Shown piece by piece: positions 47,694 to 57,435 of a DNA stretch of 64,000 nt; position 1 is the stretch's first letter, and each line of letters starts with the position of its first letter. Both the position numbers and the translations under genes were made by a program. Origin of the DNA: Acinetobacter rathckeae (GTDB taxonomy: Bacteria > Pseudomonadota > Gammaproteobacteria > Pseudomonadales > Moraxellaceae); NCBI RefSeq assembly GCF_015627125.1, contig NZ_VTDO01000002.1, positions 186,001-250,000 on the forward strand. Direction: 5' to 3'. The notes beneath the pieces were generated by a model. It saw only the letters and a list, made by a program, of their open reading frames with translations. It had not been told where the DNA came from and ran no database searches.

Positions 47694-48980
47694 TTATTTA
47701 GGGGCCCAAGCAGGTTCTCGTACTTCACCTTGTTCGCTTGGTAGGTTCATTCTAAACTGCCCATTGAGTGATACGATGGATAACAGGCCACGATTTCCTT
47801 CTTGTGTGGCATATACAACCATCTGCCCATTTGGAGAAAAACTTGGAGATTCATCGAGGGTTGTTGGGGTGAGCACACTATACACACCAGAGTTTAGATC
47901 TTGTATTGCAATTTTGAAGCTGTTACCACTTTGACGACTGACCATCGCAAGTTTTCGGCCATCTGCACTTAATGTGCTACGTGCATTAAACGTACCTCTA
48001 AAGGTAAGGCGTTGAATTGAGGCATTGTCAAAGCTGTAGCGGTAAATTTGTGGTGAACCACCACGGTCAGATGTGAAAATAAATGATTTACCATCAGGGG
48101 CATATCTTGCTTCTGTATCTATGGCTGAATCTTTAGTAAGGCGTTCAATTTGGCGTGTTTCTAGGTTCATTTGGTAAATGTCTGGGTTACCGTCCATAGA
48201 ACCTGTAAATAGCATAGATTTACCATCAGGGGAAAAGCTAGGTGCACCATTTAAACCTGGATAATTGGTGAGAACTTGTCTTTGACCTGTAGATAGGTCT
48301 TGTAAATAAATACGTGGTCTTTTGGTTTCGAATGATACATAACCAATAGACTTACCATCTGGTGTCCATGTAGGTGACAAAATAGGGTAGTGTGATGCCA
48401 ATACTGTGATTGGTCTTTCACCATCTGTATCTGCAACTTGTAGTGTATAGCGTTGGTCAGGTAAGTTTGGATTACGTAGTACGTAAGCGATTCTACCACT
48501 AAAGCTACCTTGTATACCTGTAAGTGCTTGATAAATAGCATCACTAATGGCATGACCTGCTTGACGTACTCTAGAGACTGGTGCTGTGAGTACTTCATTC
48601 AGTAAAAACTGCTTTTTTTCAACATCAAACAGTTGGTAGTGAATTTGGTAACTATTTGGATCGGGTTGGCTGACTTTGCCGACAACAACGTAAGGCACAC
48701 CTGCATTTGCCCAACTACTTGCATCTATGCTATTGAGTGAAGACGTTGAGGGTAAGTTTTTAGATGCACTGGTGAATTTTCCAGAATGATTAAGGTCATT
48801 CTCTACAATGGTATATATTTTTTGGTCACTGTCGAACGGTACAATGGCAATTTTGGGTGCGGTTGCATCTGGTGATTTAGCAATTTCCAGCTGTAATTGA
48901 GCCTGTGCAGAGGTTGTGATGACTGCACCACATGACAGTGCTAGCATAATTGCCAGTAAATGTTTACGGTTCATTTCCAT
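47694..48980 (-). CDS. tolB: Tol-Pal system beta-propeller protein TolB
   Basis: About 428 residues: a signal peptide (LLAIMLALSCGAVITTSAQAQ), an N-terminal domain (PKIAIVPFDSDQ) and a C-terminal six-bladed propeller with repeats such as SPTWTPDGKSIGYVSFE, APSFSPDGKSMLFTG and ARYAPDGKSFIFTSDRGG. The periplasmic protein links Pal to TolA. Starts at 48980 or 48974 are equally possible. Confidence 0.96.
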   Translation of the reverse strand: MEMNRKHLLAIMLALSCGAVITTSAQAQLQLEIAKSPDATAPKIAIVPFDSDQKIYTIVENDLNHSGKFTSASKNLPSTSSLNSIDASSWANAGVPYVVVGKVSQPDPNSYQIHYQLFDVEKKQFLLNEVLTAPVSRVRQAGHAISDAIYQALTGIQGSFSGRIAYVLRNPNLPDQRYTLQVADTDGERPITVLASHYPILSPTWTPDGKSIGYVSFETKRPRIYLQDLSTGQRQVLTNYPGLNGAPSFSPDGKSMLFTGSMDGNPDIYQMNLETRQIERLTKDSAIDTEARYAPDGKSFIFTSDRGGSPQIYRYSFDNASIQRLTFRGTFNARSTLSADGRKLAMVSRQSGNSFKIAIQDLNSGVYSVLTPTTLDESPSFSPNGQMVVYATQEGNRGLLSIVSLNGQFRMNLPSEQGEVREPAWAPK

Positions 48981-49066
48981 AATTATTTTCACGTATAACA
49001 AAGGTTAAACTTAAGTCAAACTAGCATGATGCATACTAATTTAACCCAAATAGATTAAGTAAAGTG

Positions 49067-50524
49067 TTACTGTGCTGTAAATGTTGCATTAACAGTTTGT
49101 GCTTCACGTCTTGCATCTGGGTCAGATGGCATTGGGTAAGGTGCTGCTTGTCTAATCGCGGCTTCAACACTCGCTTTAACATCTGGATCGCTTGCCGTCA
49201 CGAGTACAGATGCGACTTGGCCTGAAGCGGTAAGCATGAGGCGCACTGTTGCTTTTTTACCGCTGGTACCTGGTGGTACATCCCAAGTTCTTTCAATCTT
49301 TTTGGTAAATTGATTTTTTGCATCAGATGCAATTCGTTTTGCTTCGGCTTTTTTATTTGCTGCTGCATCAGCTTCAGCTTGTTGCTTTGCTTCGGCCTCC
49401 GCTTTTTGTTTAGCAAGGTTCGCCTGTTTTTTAGCCTCTAAATCAGCTTTATGTTTTGCGTCTGCTTCAGCTTTTTGCTTAGCTAAGTTTGCTTGTTTTT
49501 TAGCCTCTAAATCAGCTTTATGTTTTGCGTCTGCTTCAGCTTTTTGCTTAGCTAAGTTTGCTTGTTTTTTAGCCTCTAAATCAGCTTTATGTTTTGCGTC
49601 CGCCTCGGCTTTTTGTTTAGCAAGATTGGCTTGTTTTTTAGCATCTGCCTCAGCTTGGCGTTTTTCTTCCGCTTCGGCTTTTTGCTTAGCAAGGTTAGCT
49701 TGTTTTTTAGCTTCTACATCAGCTTTATGTTTTGCGTCCGCCTCGGCTTTTTGCTTGGCAATGTTTGCTTGTTTTTTAGCATCTGCCTCAGCTTGACGTT
49801 TTTCTTCCACCTCTGCTTTTTGCTTAGCAAGATTGGCCTGTTTTTTAGCTTCTAAATCGGCTTGACGTTTTTCCTCAGCTTCAGCTTTTTGCTTAGCTAA
49901 GTTGGCTTGTTTTTTAGCATCTGCCTCAGCTTGACGTTTTTCTTCCGCCTCGGCTTTTTGCTTGGCAAGGTTCGCCTGTTTTTTAGCTTCTAAATCGGCT
50001 TGACGTTTTTCCTCAGCTTCAGCTTTTTGCTTAGCTAAGTTGGCTTGTTTTTTAGCATCTGCCTCAGCTTGACGTTTTTCTTCAGCTTCTGATTTTTGTT
50101 TAGCAAGGTTTGCTTGCTTTTGAGCTTCTAAATCAGCTTCACGCTTTGCATCTGCTTCGGATTGTTCTTTAGCCTTGGTTTCTTCCTGACGTTTTTTTTC
50201 TGCATCTGCCTTTTGTTTACTCAGGAGTGTTTGTTGAGCCGCTGTGGCTAATGCAAGCGTCTCTGCAACGTTTTGATGATCACTTGGTGCTTCAGAAGCT
50301 TGGGTCGTTGTAGGCGTTTCTTGTTGTGTATCTTCACTCTTGTTTTGAAAAGGTGTGAGCTGATCTGCACTGACTAAAAATGTTTTAATTTCTTTGGGTG
50401 GTTTTGGGGGAGGTGTTGTACCTAAATAGAGCAGGCCTGTTAAGGCAACAGCATGTACACCCACCGTAAAACCAAGGGCTTTAATATTATCTTTTTGAGC
50501 ATACTTTTGTTGAAATTTTTTCAT
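49067..50524 (-). CDS. tolA: Tol-Pal system spanning protein TolA with an expanded 23-residue repeat array
   Basis: 485 residues: an N-terminal membrane helix (GFTVGVHAVALTGLLYLG), a long charged helical domain II and a C-terminal TonB-like domain III (QFTKKIERTWDVPPG, VRLMLTASGQVASVLVT). Domain II contains ten full 23-residue repeats, alternating variants of KAEAEEKRQAEADAKKQANL and KAEADAKHKADLEAKKQANL, which span the periplasm as a long helix. TolA uses the TolQR proton motor to act on TolB/Pal during division. E. coli TolA has 421 residues. Confidence 0.95.
   Translation of the reverse strand: MKKFQQKYAQKDNIKALGFTVGVHAVALTGLLYLGTTPPPKPPKEIKTFLVSADQLTPFQNKSEDTQQETPTTTQASEAPSDHQNVAETLALATAAQQTLLSKQKADAEKKRQEETKAKEQSEADAKREADLEAQKQANLAKQKSEAEEKRQAEADAKKQANLAKQKAEAEEKRQADLEAKKQANLAKQKAEAEEKRQAEADAKKQANLAKQKAEAEEKRQADLEAKKQANLAKQKAEVEEKRQAEADAKKQANIAKQKAEADAKHKADVEAKKQANLAKQKAEAEEKRQAEADAKKQANLAKQKAEADAKHKADLEAKKQANLAKQKAEADAKHKADLEAKKQANLAKQKAEADAKHKADLEAKKQANLAKQKAEAEAKQQAEADAAANKKAEAKRIASDAKNQFTKKIERTWDVPPGTSGKKATVRLMLTASGQVASVLVTASDPDVKASVEAAIRQAAPYPMPSDPDARREAQTVNATFTAQ
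49408..50100 (-). repeat. 69-bp in-frame tandem repeats within tolA (about ten copies)
   Basis: Exact 69-bp spacing is visible: the same AAATCAGCTTTATG string begins at 49440, 49509 and 49578. The remaining copies are slightly diverged, partly as alternating two-unit (138-bp) blocks. Each copy encodes 23 residues of the TolA helical domain. Likely to vary in copy number between strains. Confidence 0.9.
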
Positions 50525-50527
50525 ACA

Positions 50528-50977
50528 TTATTTGGTGGTGTCGGTGAGTAAACCCACTTGGGTCAGGCCAGCATCTTGTAATGATGCCATGAGAGCAACA
50601 ACTTCACCATAAGGTCTAGATTTTGCACCATTAATAAGTACAGTCAGTTGTTTTTGCTGACTTTGTGCTTGATTTTGCTCATCGGTTAACGCAGTTTTTA
50701 GTGTGTCGAGTGACATTTTTTGGTCTTTATATTGACCATACTGCAATAAGTACTCTCCCTGTTCATTTAAACTCACAATCGCAGGGGGAGATTTTGCTTC
50801 AAAGGGTTGTGAATTGGCTTTTGGTAGGTCTACTTTTAGACTACTGGTAATCATGGGTGCTGTGACCATAAAAATAACCAAAAGTACCAGCATGACATCG
50901 ATATACGGAACGACATTCATATCGCTTTTAAGCGGTTTTTTGATGCGTGCAAAACGTCCTGAGCGCTGTATTGCCAT
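50528..50977 (-). CDS. tolR: Tol-Pal system protein TolR
   Basis: A 149-residue inner-membrane protein of the ExbD/TolR family. The single helix NVVPYIDVMLVLLVIFMVTAPM contains the proton-path Asp; a periplasmic domain follows (TVLINGAKSRPYGEVVALMA). It forms the proton motor with TolQ. Its ATG overlaps the tolQ stop by 1 nt (TAATG), and tolA starts 3 nt after its stop. Confidence 0.96.
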   Translation of the reverse strand: MAIQRSGRFARIKKPLKSDMNVVPYIDVMLVLLVIFMVTAPMITSSLKVDLPKANSQPFEAKSPPAIVSLNEQGEYLLQYGQYKDQKMSLDTLKTALTDEQNQAQSQQKQLTVLINGAKSRPYGEVVALMASLQDAGLTQVGLLTDTTK

Positions 50978-51675
50978 TATGCACGATCCTTCGTCGCTTC
51001 AATTGATTGACGTTGTAGTACGGTAATCATTTCTTCTGCAAAAAGTGCTCGGTCTGAATAAATGGCTTCACTTTTTGAGGTGAATCTGTTAAATGCCAAG
51101 ACCGATGGAATCGCTGCAAAAAGACCAATTGCAGTTGCAATAAGTGCTTCTGCAATACCCGGTGCAACTGTAGCAAGGGTTACTTGTTCTACCGCAGAAA
51201 GTCCAATAAATGCATTCATAATGCCCCAGACTGTGCCAAATAGACCAATATAAGGCGCAACTGAGCCAATGCTTGCTAAGCCACTTAACCCTTGCTCTAG
51301 ACGGCTTTGATCTCTTGAGAGCCCAACATGCAGTATGCGTTCAGTACCATCCATTTTTTGGCTAATGGTACTTTCACTTTTTTGTAATCTGGTAAACTCA
51401 AGGTAGGCATCATAGAAAATATCTTCAAGGCCACGGCGTTGTGAGTTAAGTTGTGCATTGTTAAATAGGGTGTTCAGTTCAGCACCAGACCAAAAGATTT
51501 TTTGAAAGTGTTCATCTTCTTTGCCGGCCTTGTTGAACCCCATGGAAAGTTTTGCAATCACATACCAGCTGTAGAACGATGCAAATAAAAGAATGAGCAT
51601 GACCGCTTGAACAACAGGGCTTGCTTGTAAAACGAGATCACTGATGTGTAGTGATGTAGCATTTGGAGTGGTCAT
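50977..51675 (-). CDS. tolQ: Tol-Pal system protein TolQ
   Basis: A 232-residue MotA/TolQ/ExbB family inner-membrane protein with three helices. The signature VAPYIGLFGTVWGIMNAFIGL and PGIAEALIATAIGLFAAIPSV contain the channel residues. It pairs with TolR to couple proton flow to TolA. It begins 9 nt after ybgC. Confidence 0.97.
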   Translation of the reverse strand: MTTPNATSLHISDLVLQASPVVQAVMLILLFASFYSWYVIAKLSMGFNKAGKEDEHFQKIFWSGAELNTLFNNAQLNSQRRGLEDIFYDAYLEFTRLQKSESTISQKMDGTERILHVGLSRDQSRLEQGLSGLASIGSVAPYIGLFGTVWGIMNAFIGLSAVEQVTLATVAPGIAEALIATAIGLFAAIPSVLAFNRFTSKSEAIYSDRALFAEEMITVLQRQSIEATKDRA

Positions 51676-51684
51676 AATATACGT

Positions 51685-52119
51685 TTAGTTCTGTTTTACT
51701 GGTGGCTGAGATATTGCTTTTATTTCTTGGGGTAATCTGCAAGGGGCCATATTCGCATTTAAGCATGCCAATTCGACCTTGCCTGTAACAAGCAGGATTT
51801 CACCACGATAAATATTTTGTTGCAATACTAAAGATGCACTTTTACAACAAATAACCTCTACACCCACATGTACGAGGTCATCCATCAGAATTGGCTTAAG
51901 GTATTTTAGGTCGACATGTCGTACCACAAAGCTGTAGTCTGTTTGATGCCAGTAATGTGCAACACCTGAAGCACGTAACCATTCTGTGCGGGCACGTTCC
52001 ATGAAAGACAGATGGTTAGCATGGTAAACAATACCACCTGCATCGGTGTCTTCTATATAAACACGAACTGGAAACCAAAATGTATTGTTATTGTCTGGAT
52101 GTTGACTAAGTTGTGACAT
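51685..52119 (-). CDS. ybgC: Tol-Pal associated acyl-CoA thioesterase YbgC
   Basis: A 144-residue hot-dog-fold thioesterase. The catalytic Asp lies in YIEDTDAGGIVYHANHLSFMERART, the 4-hydroxybenzoyl-CoA thioesterase type signature. The gene sits between ruvB and tolQ as in most gammaproteobacteria. Its physiological link to Tol-Pal is still unclear; phospholipid or acyl-CoA turnover is suggested for the family. Confidence 0.95.
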   Translation of the reverse strand: MSQLSQHPDNNNTFWFPVRVYIEDTDAGGIVYHANHLSFMERARTEWLRASGVAHYWHQTDYSFVVRHVDLKYLKPILMDDLVHVGVEVICCKSASLVLQQNIYRGEILLVTGKVELACLNANMAPCRLPQEIKAISQPPVKQN

Positions 52120-52132
52120 ATCAAACCTATAT

Positions 52133-53140
52133 TTATTGTGTTGTTTTTTCTGGTGGTGTTAGGCCAAATTGTAAATAAGCCATATTGGTTGCAATACGCC
52201 CTCTAGCGGTACGCATGACATAGCCTTGTTGTATAAGGTATGGCTCGATGACATCTTCAATTGTACCACTGTCTTCGGCCATTGCTGCAGCCAGTGCTTC
52301 TACACCTGCAGGGCCACCATCGAAGCGTTCTATGAGCATACTGAGGTAGCGACGATCTAGCGTATCTAACCCTGAACGATCTACATTTAGCATATCTAAT
52401 GCCAGTTGGGCAATCTCTTGGGTGATTTCGCCTGTGCCTTTCACTTGTGCGTAATCTCTTGCTCTACGTAATAGACGGTTAGCAATACGTGGTGTACCTC
52501 TAGAGCGTTGAGCAATTTCTTTTGCCCCTGCTTGTGTTGTAGGTACATCCATGAGTCGTGCTGAACGTTCAACAATAAATGTTAAATCTTCGACAGAATA
52601 GAACTCTAGTCGTTGCACAATACCAAAACGATCACGTAGTGGGGAGGTGAGTAAGCCTGCTCGTGTCGTAGCAGCAACAAGTGTGAACTGGGGTAAATCG
52701 AGTTTAATTGAGCGAGCGGCAGGGCCTTCACCAATCATGATATCTAGCTGGTAGTCTTCCATGGCTGGATATAAAATTTCTTCAATGACTGGAGAAAGTC
52801 GATGAATTTCATCAATAAATAAAACATCACCTTCTTCTAGGTTGGTGAGCAAGGCGGCCAAGTCACCTGCACGTTCGAGTACTGGGCCTGAGGTTGACTT
52901 TAAGCTACCGCCCATCTCTCTTGCAATAATATTGGCCAGTGTGGTTTTACCCAAACCTGGAGGGCCAAAAATGAGGGTGTGGTCGAGTGCTTCACCACGT
53001 CCTCTGGCTGCCCCAATAAAGATTTCCATTTGCTCTCTCACCACAGGCTGACCAATATAGTCACTGAGTGTTGTTGGGCGAATGGCTCGATCAATTTGGT
53101 CTTCTGGCTTTTCAAAGCCACTTATCATTCTATCTTGCAT
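52133..53140 (-). CDS. ruvB: Holliday junction branch migration ATPase RuvB
   Basis: A 335-residue AAA+ motor with Walker [12 protein letters not shown], Walker [10 protein letters not shown], sensor 1 [19 protein letters not shown], Arg finger/sensor 2 region [18 protein letters not shown], and a C-terminal winged helix ([12 protein letters not shown]). With RuvA it moves Holliday junctions during repair. It starts 7 nt after ruvA. Confidence 0.98.
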   Translation of the reverse strand: MQDRMISGFEKPEDQIDRAIRPTTLSDYIGQPVVREQMEIFIGAARGRGEALDHTLIFGPPGLGKTTLANIIAREMGGSLKSTSGPVLERAGDLAALLTNLEEGDVLFIDEIHRLSPVIEEILYPAMEDYQLDIMIGEGPAARSIKLDLPQFTLVAATTRAGLLTSPLRDRFGIVQRLEFYSVEDLTFIVERSARLMDVPTTQAGAKEIAQRSRGTPRIANRLLRRARDYAQVKGTGEITQEIAQLALDMLNVDRSGLDTLDRRYLSMLIERFDGGPAGVEALAAAMAEDSGTIEDVIEPYLIQQGYVMRTARGRIATNMAYLQFGLTPPEKTTQ

Positions 53141-53147
53141 GGCTATG

Positions 53148-53765
53148 TTATTTCATCATCGATTTAAGTGCAGCACGAATCATATCGGCCACTTCGGTGT
53201 GTTGGTCTTTGACTGATGCAATGACTTTTTTGGCTTCAAGTGGTTTGTAGCCAAGTGATTGCAGTGCCGCTTCTGCTTCTGCAACTGCAGTATGTGCTGA
53301 AAAGGTTGCTATATTATCTGTTGTGCTTTGTAATGTAGATGCTGTTGTCGTGCTGTGGTGTTGTAATGCTTTAATTCGATCTCTTAAATCAATCATTAAG
53401 CGTTCAGCTGTTTTTTTACCAACGCCAGGCACTTTGGTTAGGGTATTAATATCATCATGTTCGATGGTTTGTATCAGTAGATCTACACTAAGGGTGGATA
53501 AAATACCCAGTGCCATTTTAGGTCCAACGCCAGTGACTTTGAGCAAGGTGCGAAAGATGGTTTTTTCACGTGCTTCTGCAAAACCATATAGTAATTGTGC
53601 ATCTTCTCGCACAGAGAGATGTGTCCATAGTGTGATCGTTTGGCCTTTTTGTAGCTGACAGAAGGTAGATAAAGGTGTATCTATTTCATAACCCACACCA
53701 TGTACTTGAAGTAGTACTGTCGGTGCTTCAAGTGCAACCACCTCGCCAGTTAAGCAACCAATCAT
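53148..53765 (-). CDS. ruvA: Holliday junction branch migration protein RuvA
   Basis: 205 residues in three domains: an N-terminal OB fold ([20 protein letters not shown]), tandem helix-hairpin-helix motifs ([36 protein letters not shown]) and a C-terminal RuvB-binding domain ([21 protein letters not shown]). The domain II-III linker is Thr/Ser-rich and somewhat long. Forms the tetramer that holds the four-way junction. 12 nt downstream of dgt. Confidence 0.97.
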   Translation of the reverse strand: MIGCLTGEVVALEAPTVLLQVHGVGYEIDTPLSTFCQLQKGQTITLWTHLSVREDAQLLYGFAEAREKTIFRTLLKVTGVGPKMALGILSTLSVDLLIQTIEHDDINTLTKVPGVGKKTAERLMIDLRDRIKALQHHSTTTASTLQSTTDNIATFSAHTAVAEAEAALQSLGYKPLEAKKVIASVKDQHTEVADMIRAALKSMMK

Positions 53766-53777
53766 GTCGTGTCCTTT

Positions 53778-55118
53778 TTATCTGTATGTAGGTCGTTGAC
53801 CTTGTAAAATTTGTGCAATATCGTAAGCTTGATGGTCTGAAAATTTACCGACAATATCTAAGACTTGCATAATATTTTCGTAATGACTTGCACCAAAATG
53901 AATGCCATATTGTTGTAAAATGGTCATGAGTTTTTGGTCTTTAAAACTGAGTTGACGTGCAGGGTCGGCGAGTGGAACAAATGCATCTAAGATGTGCTGT
54001 AGGCTCATATGTGCCACAATTTCTAAGTCCATTTTTTGTCTATGTGCAAAAATTTTGTCTCTTGCTAAGGTTTTTGCAGCATCAATGCCCTGAGCAATGT
54101 CAGGTGAACAATATTGGAGAAGTGTACCCTTAAATTGGCCTCTTAAAATATCTGTTTGATATTTTGCAAATGTACTTGCCACTTCTTCTACGAGTCTTTT
54201 CATGGCACGGCCACGTAGGGCAGAAATTTTTTGTTGCCATGTTACCCATGTGAGTGAAAGTTCATGGGGTATGCCATAGTCTGCAATCAGTTGTATAAAA
54301 ATAGGTTCAACTTCTTCATAGCTGAGCATGTCTAAACTGATGCCATCTTCTAGGTCGATGAGAGCATAGCAAATGTCATCTGCAGCTTCTAATAAATAAG
54401 TGAGGGGATGGCGACAGTAGTGGTAGGGGCCGAGTTCAATCAGTCCTAATTTGTTGGCAATATTTTCTAGGATATGTTTTTCACTTTGATAGCAACCAAA
54501 TTTACTGCGTTGATACGCTTGCTTAGTGTCATCATTGCTAATGATATGAGATAGCCACGGGTATTTAAGGTATGTACCAAGTGTTGCAAACGTCAGGCGC
54601 ATGCCACCATCTTCTGGGTGGTCATCTATGCGTGTAATCAGGCGTAGGCCTTGAGCATTGCCTTCAAACTGTCTGACATCTGCTTGTTCTTCGGGGCTCA
54701 GTTGGTCAAGTTTCCCTTGTTTTGCGGCATGGTCAAACCACTCTCTAATGGCATATTCACCTGCATGGCCAAAAGGTGGGTTGCCAATATCATGTGCAAG
54801 ACAAGCGGCTTGAATAATGGCACCAACATCTGTGGGGTCTATCCATGATGGTAAATCATCTTTAATTTTTTCGGCAGCTAACATCCCTAATGAACGACCA
54901 ATACAAGACACTTCTAATGAGTGAGTCAAGCGAGTATGTACACCATCGTTTTGGGTCAGTGGGTGCACTTGTGTTTTTCTGTTGAGCTGTCTAAAACTTT
55001 GTGAAAATACAATGCGGTCATAGTCCTTATGAAAAGGGCTTCTGCCCAGTTCACTATGACTTTTTTTGCTTCCTAGCCGAATGGCGGAAAGTAGTTCTAG
55101 CCAACGCATTTCTTTCAT
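53778..55118 (-). CDS. dgt: Deoxyguanosinetriphosphate triphosphohydrolase-like protein
   Basis: A 446-residue HD-domain dNTPase. The HD residues are in TRLTHSLEVS and AACLAHDIGNPPFGHAGE; YCRHPLTYLLEAADDICYALIDLEDG holds the later Asp. It hydrolyses dNTPs (dGTP in E. coli) to the nucleoside and triphosphate. N-terminal RSPFHKDYDRIVFSQSFRQL matches the family. First gene of the minus-strand series leading to ruvAB; ATG 55109 is an alternative start. Confidence 0.92.
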   Translation of the reverse strand: MKEMRWLELLSAIRLGSKKSHSELGRSPFHKDYDRIVFSQSFRQLNRKTQVHPLTQNDGVHTRLTHSLEVSCIGRSLGMLAAEKIKDDLPSWIDPTDVGAIIQAACLAHDIGNPPFGHAGEYAIREWFDHAAKQGKLDQLSPEEQADVRQFEGNAQGLRLITRIDDHPEDGGMRLTFATLGTYLKYPWLSHIISNDDTKQAYQRSKFGCYQSEKHILENIANKLGLIELGPYHYCRHPLTYLLEAADDICYALIDLEDGISLDMLSYEEVEPIFIQLIADYGIPHELSLTWVTWQQKISALRGRAMKRLVEEVASTFAKYQTDILRGQFKGTLLQYCSPDIAQGIDAAKTLARDKIFAHRQKMDLEIVAHMSLQHILDAFVPLADPARQLSFKDQKLMTILQQYGIHFGASHYENIMQVLDIVGKFSDHQAYDIAQILQGQRPTYR

Positions 55119-55455
55119 TAATTTTAATAAGTTCCTTGTAGTGGTTGTTTACATCATGCCAAAAAATTGCAGGATTCTCTAGTCACTTGCGTCAAAATTT
55201 GTCGCAGTATTTGGATATTTGTTTGGAATTTTAACGATATCTGATAGGCATATAAAATATTGGCTTTTATGATTGGTATTCATTTGAATTAAGTTTTATT
55301 TAAGCTTCGGTTTTTATTATACAAAACATAGGAATTCTGCTGTAATTTCCTATTTTTGGGCCATACTCCTACTGACAGAGTATGGCTTTTTTTTATCTGT
55401 AAAATATGCCTTTTAAGTGAAAACGCAATATTTAAGAGGTTAGATTTTGCTGTAA
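55119..55455. other. 337-bp gap between dgt and htpX, containing a candidate small RNA
   Basis: No ORF of useful length on either strand. The left two-thirds are AT-rich, holding the dgt promoter. The right part carries a plus-strand -10, two hairpins and a strong T8 terminator that serve no annotated gene. Confidence 0.7.
55328..55394 (+). ncRNA. Candidate small RNA with its own -10 and rho-independent terminator
   Basis: TATTAT at 55315-55320 predicts a start near 55327. Stem-loop 1 is ATAGGAA/TTCCTAT (55328-55334, 55347-55353). Stem-loop 2 is GCCATACTC/GAGTATGGC (55360-55368, 55378-55386), followed by eight Ts, a typical Hfq-sRNA terminator. Both flanking genes are on the minus strand, so this plus-strand terminator belongs to neither. 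The -35 is weak. The transcript would be about 67 nt. Confidence 0.5.
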
Positions 55456-56364
55456 TTACGGGCAGTTTAAGCGTTGTAATGCAGCAACACGTTGTTCAAT
55501 GGTTGGGTGCGTTTGAAATAAAGCACTTAAACTGAAGCCACCTTGCTCTTTACCTTCGGTAATCGCTAGTGCTTTCATTTCTTTTGGCATTTGATCAGGT
55601 AATTCAGTTTCTGCTTGTAAACGCAGTAAGGCTGAAATCATGGCTTGCTTACCTGCGAGCTGTGCACCTGCTTCATCTGCACGGTACTCACGGTAGCGCG
55701 AGAACCACATCACGACAGCACTTGCTAAAATACCAAATACAATGTCTAACACCATCGTAATAATAAAGTAGGCAATACCAGGGGCTTCACCGTCTTCACG
55801 ACCAAAAACATTGCGGTCAATAAAGTCACCGACGACGCGAGCAAAGAACATCACAAATGTGTTCACGACACCTTGAACTAAAGACAGTGTGACCATATCA
55901 CCATTGGCAACGTGACCAATTTCGTGTGCAAGCACTGCACGCAATTCGTTTTGATTCATGCGTTCAAGTAAACCGCTAGACACGGCAACTAAGGCATCAT
56001 TTTTATTCCAACCTGTTGCAAAAGCGTTTGATTGGTAAGAATGAAAGATACCGACTTCTGGCATTTTAATACCAGCACGTTGTGATAAATCAGCAACCAT
56101 TTGCAGTAAAACAACTTCTGCTTGGCTACGTGGTGCATTCGGGTTAATAAGTTCTGTACCCGTGGTTTTTTTCGCCATCCACTTTGACATGAATAACGAT
56201 ACAAAAGAGCCAACCATACCAAACACAAAACAGACAACCAGTAAGTTACCTAACTTTAGACCGCCTGCGCCGTGATAACTCCCGACACCTAAAACTGACA
56301 AAATAAGACCAGCGACAACTAGTACCGCGAGGTTGGTTAGCAAAAACAAACCAATCCGCATCAT
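55456..56364 (-). CDS. htpX: Membrane zinc protease HtpX
   Basis: A 302-residue M48 metalloprotease of the inner membrane. Two N-terminal helices precede the zinc motif [13 protein letters not shown] and the third ligand Glu in [11 protein letters not shown]; two further helices lie between. It degrades misfolded membrane proteins in envelope stress, alongside FtsH. GAGG lies 9 nt before the ATG at 56364. Confidence 0.97.
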   Translation of the reverse strand: MMRIGLFLLTNLAVLVVAGLILSVLGVGSYHGAGGLKLGNLLVVCFVFGMVGSFVSLFMSKWMAKKTTGTELINPNAPRSQAEVVLLQMVADLSQRAGIKMPEVGIFHSYQSNAFATGWNKNDALVAVSSGLLERMNQNELRAVLAHEIGHVANGDMVTLSLVQGVVNTFVMFFARVVGDFIDRNVFGREDGEAPGIAYFIITMVLDIVFGILASAVVMWFSRYREYRADEAGAQLAGKQAMISALLRLQAETELPDQMPKEMKALAITEGKEQGGFSLSALFQTHPTIEQRVAALQRLNCP

Positions 56365-56508
56365 TGAGTAGATCCTCTATAATAGAAAAAAGAAGTTATT
56401 GTTTATTTATAAACAATAAACCTTAGTATTTACTATGTGGCTTGGTTTTTTAAATTTCAAGCACTATTTGTTAGATTTTTGAATATTATCTGCCAAGAGA
56501 GCATCATA

Positions 56509-57285
56509 TTATTTTTGTACGAGTACTTCAGTAAATGTACCATCTGCAGTTTGAATAATTTTTTTACGATACTTTGAGCTATCTACATTTGTTTGTGTTG
56601 TTTTTTTTGTACTTGGCACTGTGTTTGACGTACTGGTATTTAGACCTAACTGTGTTTGATATAGGTTGTGGTAGCGACTGAGTACACGTTCTACATAGTT
56701 CTGTGTTTCTTTAAAGGGGGGGATACCCCCATATTTGTTGACGTTACCTACACCTGCATTATATGCCGCGAGTGCTAAAGGCGTATTGCCATTAAATTGC
56801 TTTAATAATAACGCAATATATTTTGCTCCACCATGAATATTGGCCTCAGGATTAAAGCTGTCAGATACATTTAAATGCTTTGCTGTTGCTGGCATGAGTT
56901 GCATCAGCCCCTGAGCTCCTACAGGTGATTTTGCATAAATATTAAAACTAGACTCTGTGTGCATAATGGCTTTAATAAGCCCTTCAGGTACGCCGTGCTT
57001 TTGTGCGGCACTACTAATAATTGTATCGAAGGCATTTTTGTTTTTACTAAAACTAGGTAGTACTGCAGACTCATTTTTTCCCCAGTTTTTATAGCGATGA
57101 ATATTACTGTCTGGGTAATAAGTGACAGTCACTTTTTTTAACTGTTTATTGGATTGGGCTTGGTTGGTAAGCAGTATATCACCATTGGCATCTTGGTAAG
57201 TATAAATATTGCCTGCATGGCTTGTAGAGGATGTATAAATACCATGTGTTGCAAGTAAAAGCATGAGCACGTGATGTTGTTTCAA
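56509..57285 (-). CDS. Periplasmic lytic transglycosylase (SLT domain) with DUF4124-like N-terminus
   Basis: 258 residues: a signal peptide (MKQHHVLMLLLATHGIYTSS), a short DUF4124-like strand region (NIYTYQDANGDILLTN) and a family 1 SLT domain with catalytic Glu in IMHTESSFN near residue 110, then VGAQGLMQLMPATA, GGAKYIALLL and LAAYNAGVGNVNKYGGIP. It cleaves glycan strands to 1,6-anhydro products, the type of product AmpG imports. Followed by an extra Thr/Lys-rich tail of about 50 residues. Confidence 0.92.
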   Translation of the reverse strand: MKQHHVLMLLLATHGIYTSSTSHAGNIYTYQDANGDILLTNQAQSNKQLKKVTVTYYPDSNIHRYKNWGKNESAVLPSFSKNKNAFDTIISSAAQKHGVPEGLIKAIMHTESSFNIYAKSPVGAQGLMQLMPATAKHLNVSDSFNPEANIHGGAKYIALLLKQFNGNTPLALAAYNAGVGNVNKYGGIPPFKETQNYVERVLSRYHNLYQTQLGLNTSTSNTVPSTKKTTQTNVDSSKYRKKIIQTADGTFTEVLVQK

Positions 57286-57372
57286 TATGAGTGATATTCG
57301 ATGAAGAGATTGACTAATGCTTTTATCAATTTAGAAAATGAAAAGCAAGTAGAAATATGGTAAAGCAATAGT

Positions 57373-57419
57373 TTGATGATGAGTAAGACCTAATATGGCG
57401 TGGTCTTACTCGTCATCAA
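57373..57419. repeat. 18-bp stem hairpin downstream of the SemiSWEET gene
   Basis: Arms 57373-57390 and 57402-57419 pair over 18 bp with one G-U. It lies 17 bp past the SemiSWEET stop on the minus strand. No U-tract follows, so termination is uncertain; mRNA 3'-end protection is possible. Confidence 0.5.
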
Positions 57420-57435
57420 CACGATCGTGTGAGTA

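Noticed and set aside
49589-49855. 88-codon plus-strand frame of repeated Phe/Leu/Ser
   Set aside because: Antisense shadow of the tolA repeats.
49408-50100. Regular repeats that could be mistaken for a CRISPR array
   Set aside because: Repeats are contiguous, in frame and encode the TolA helix; there are no unique spacers.
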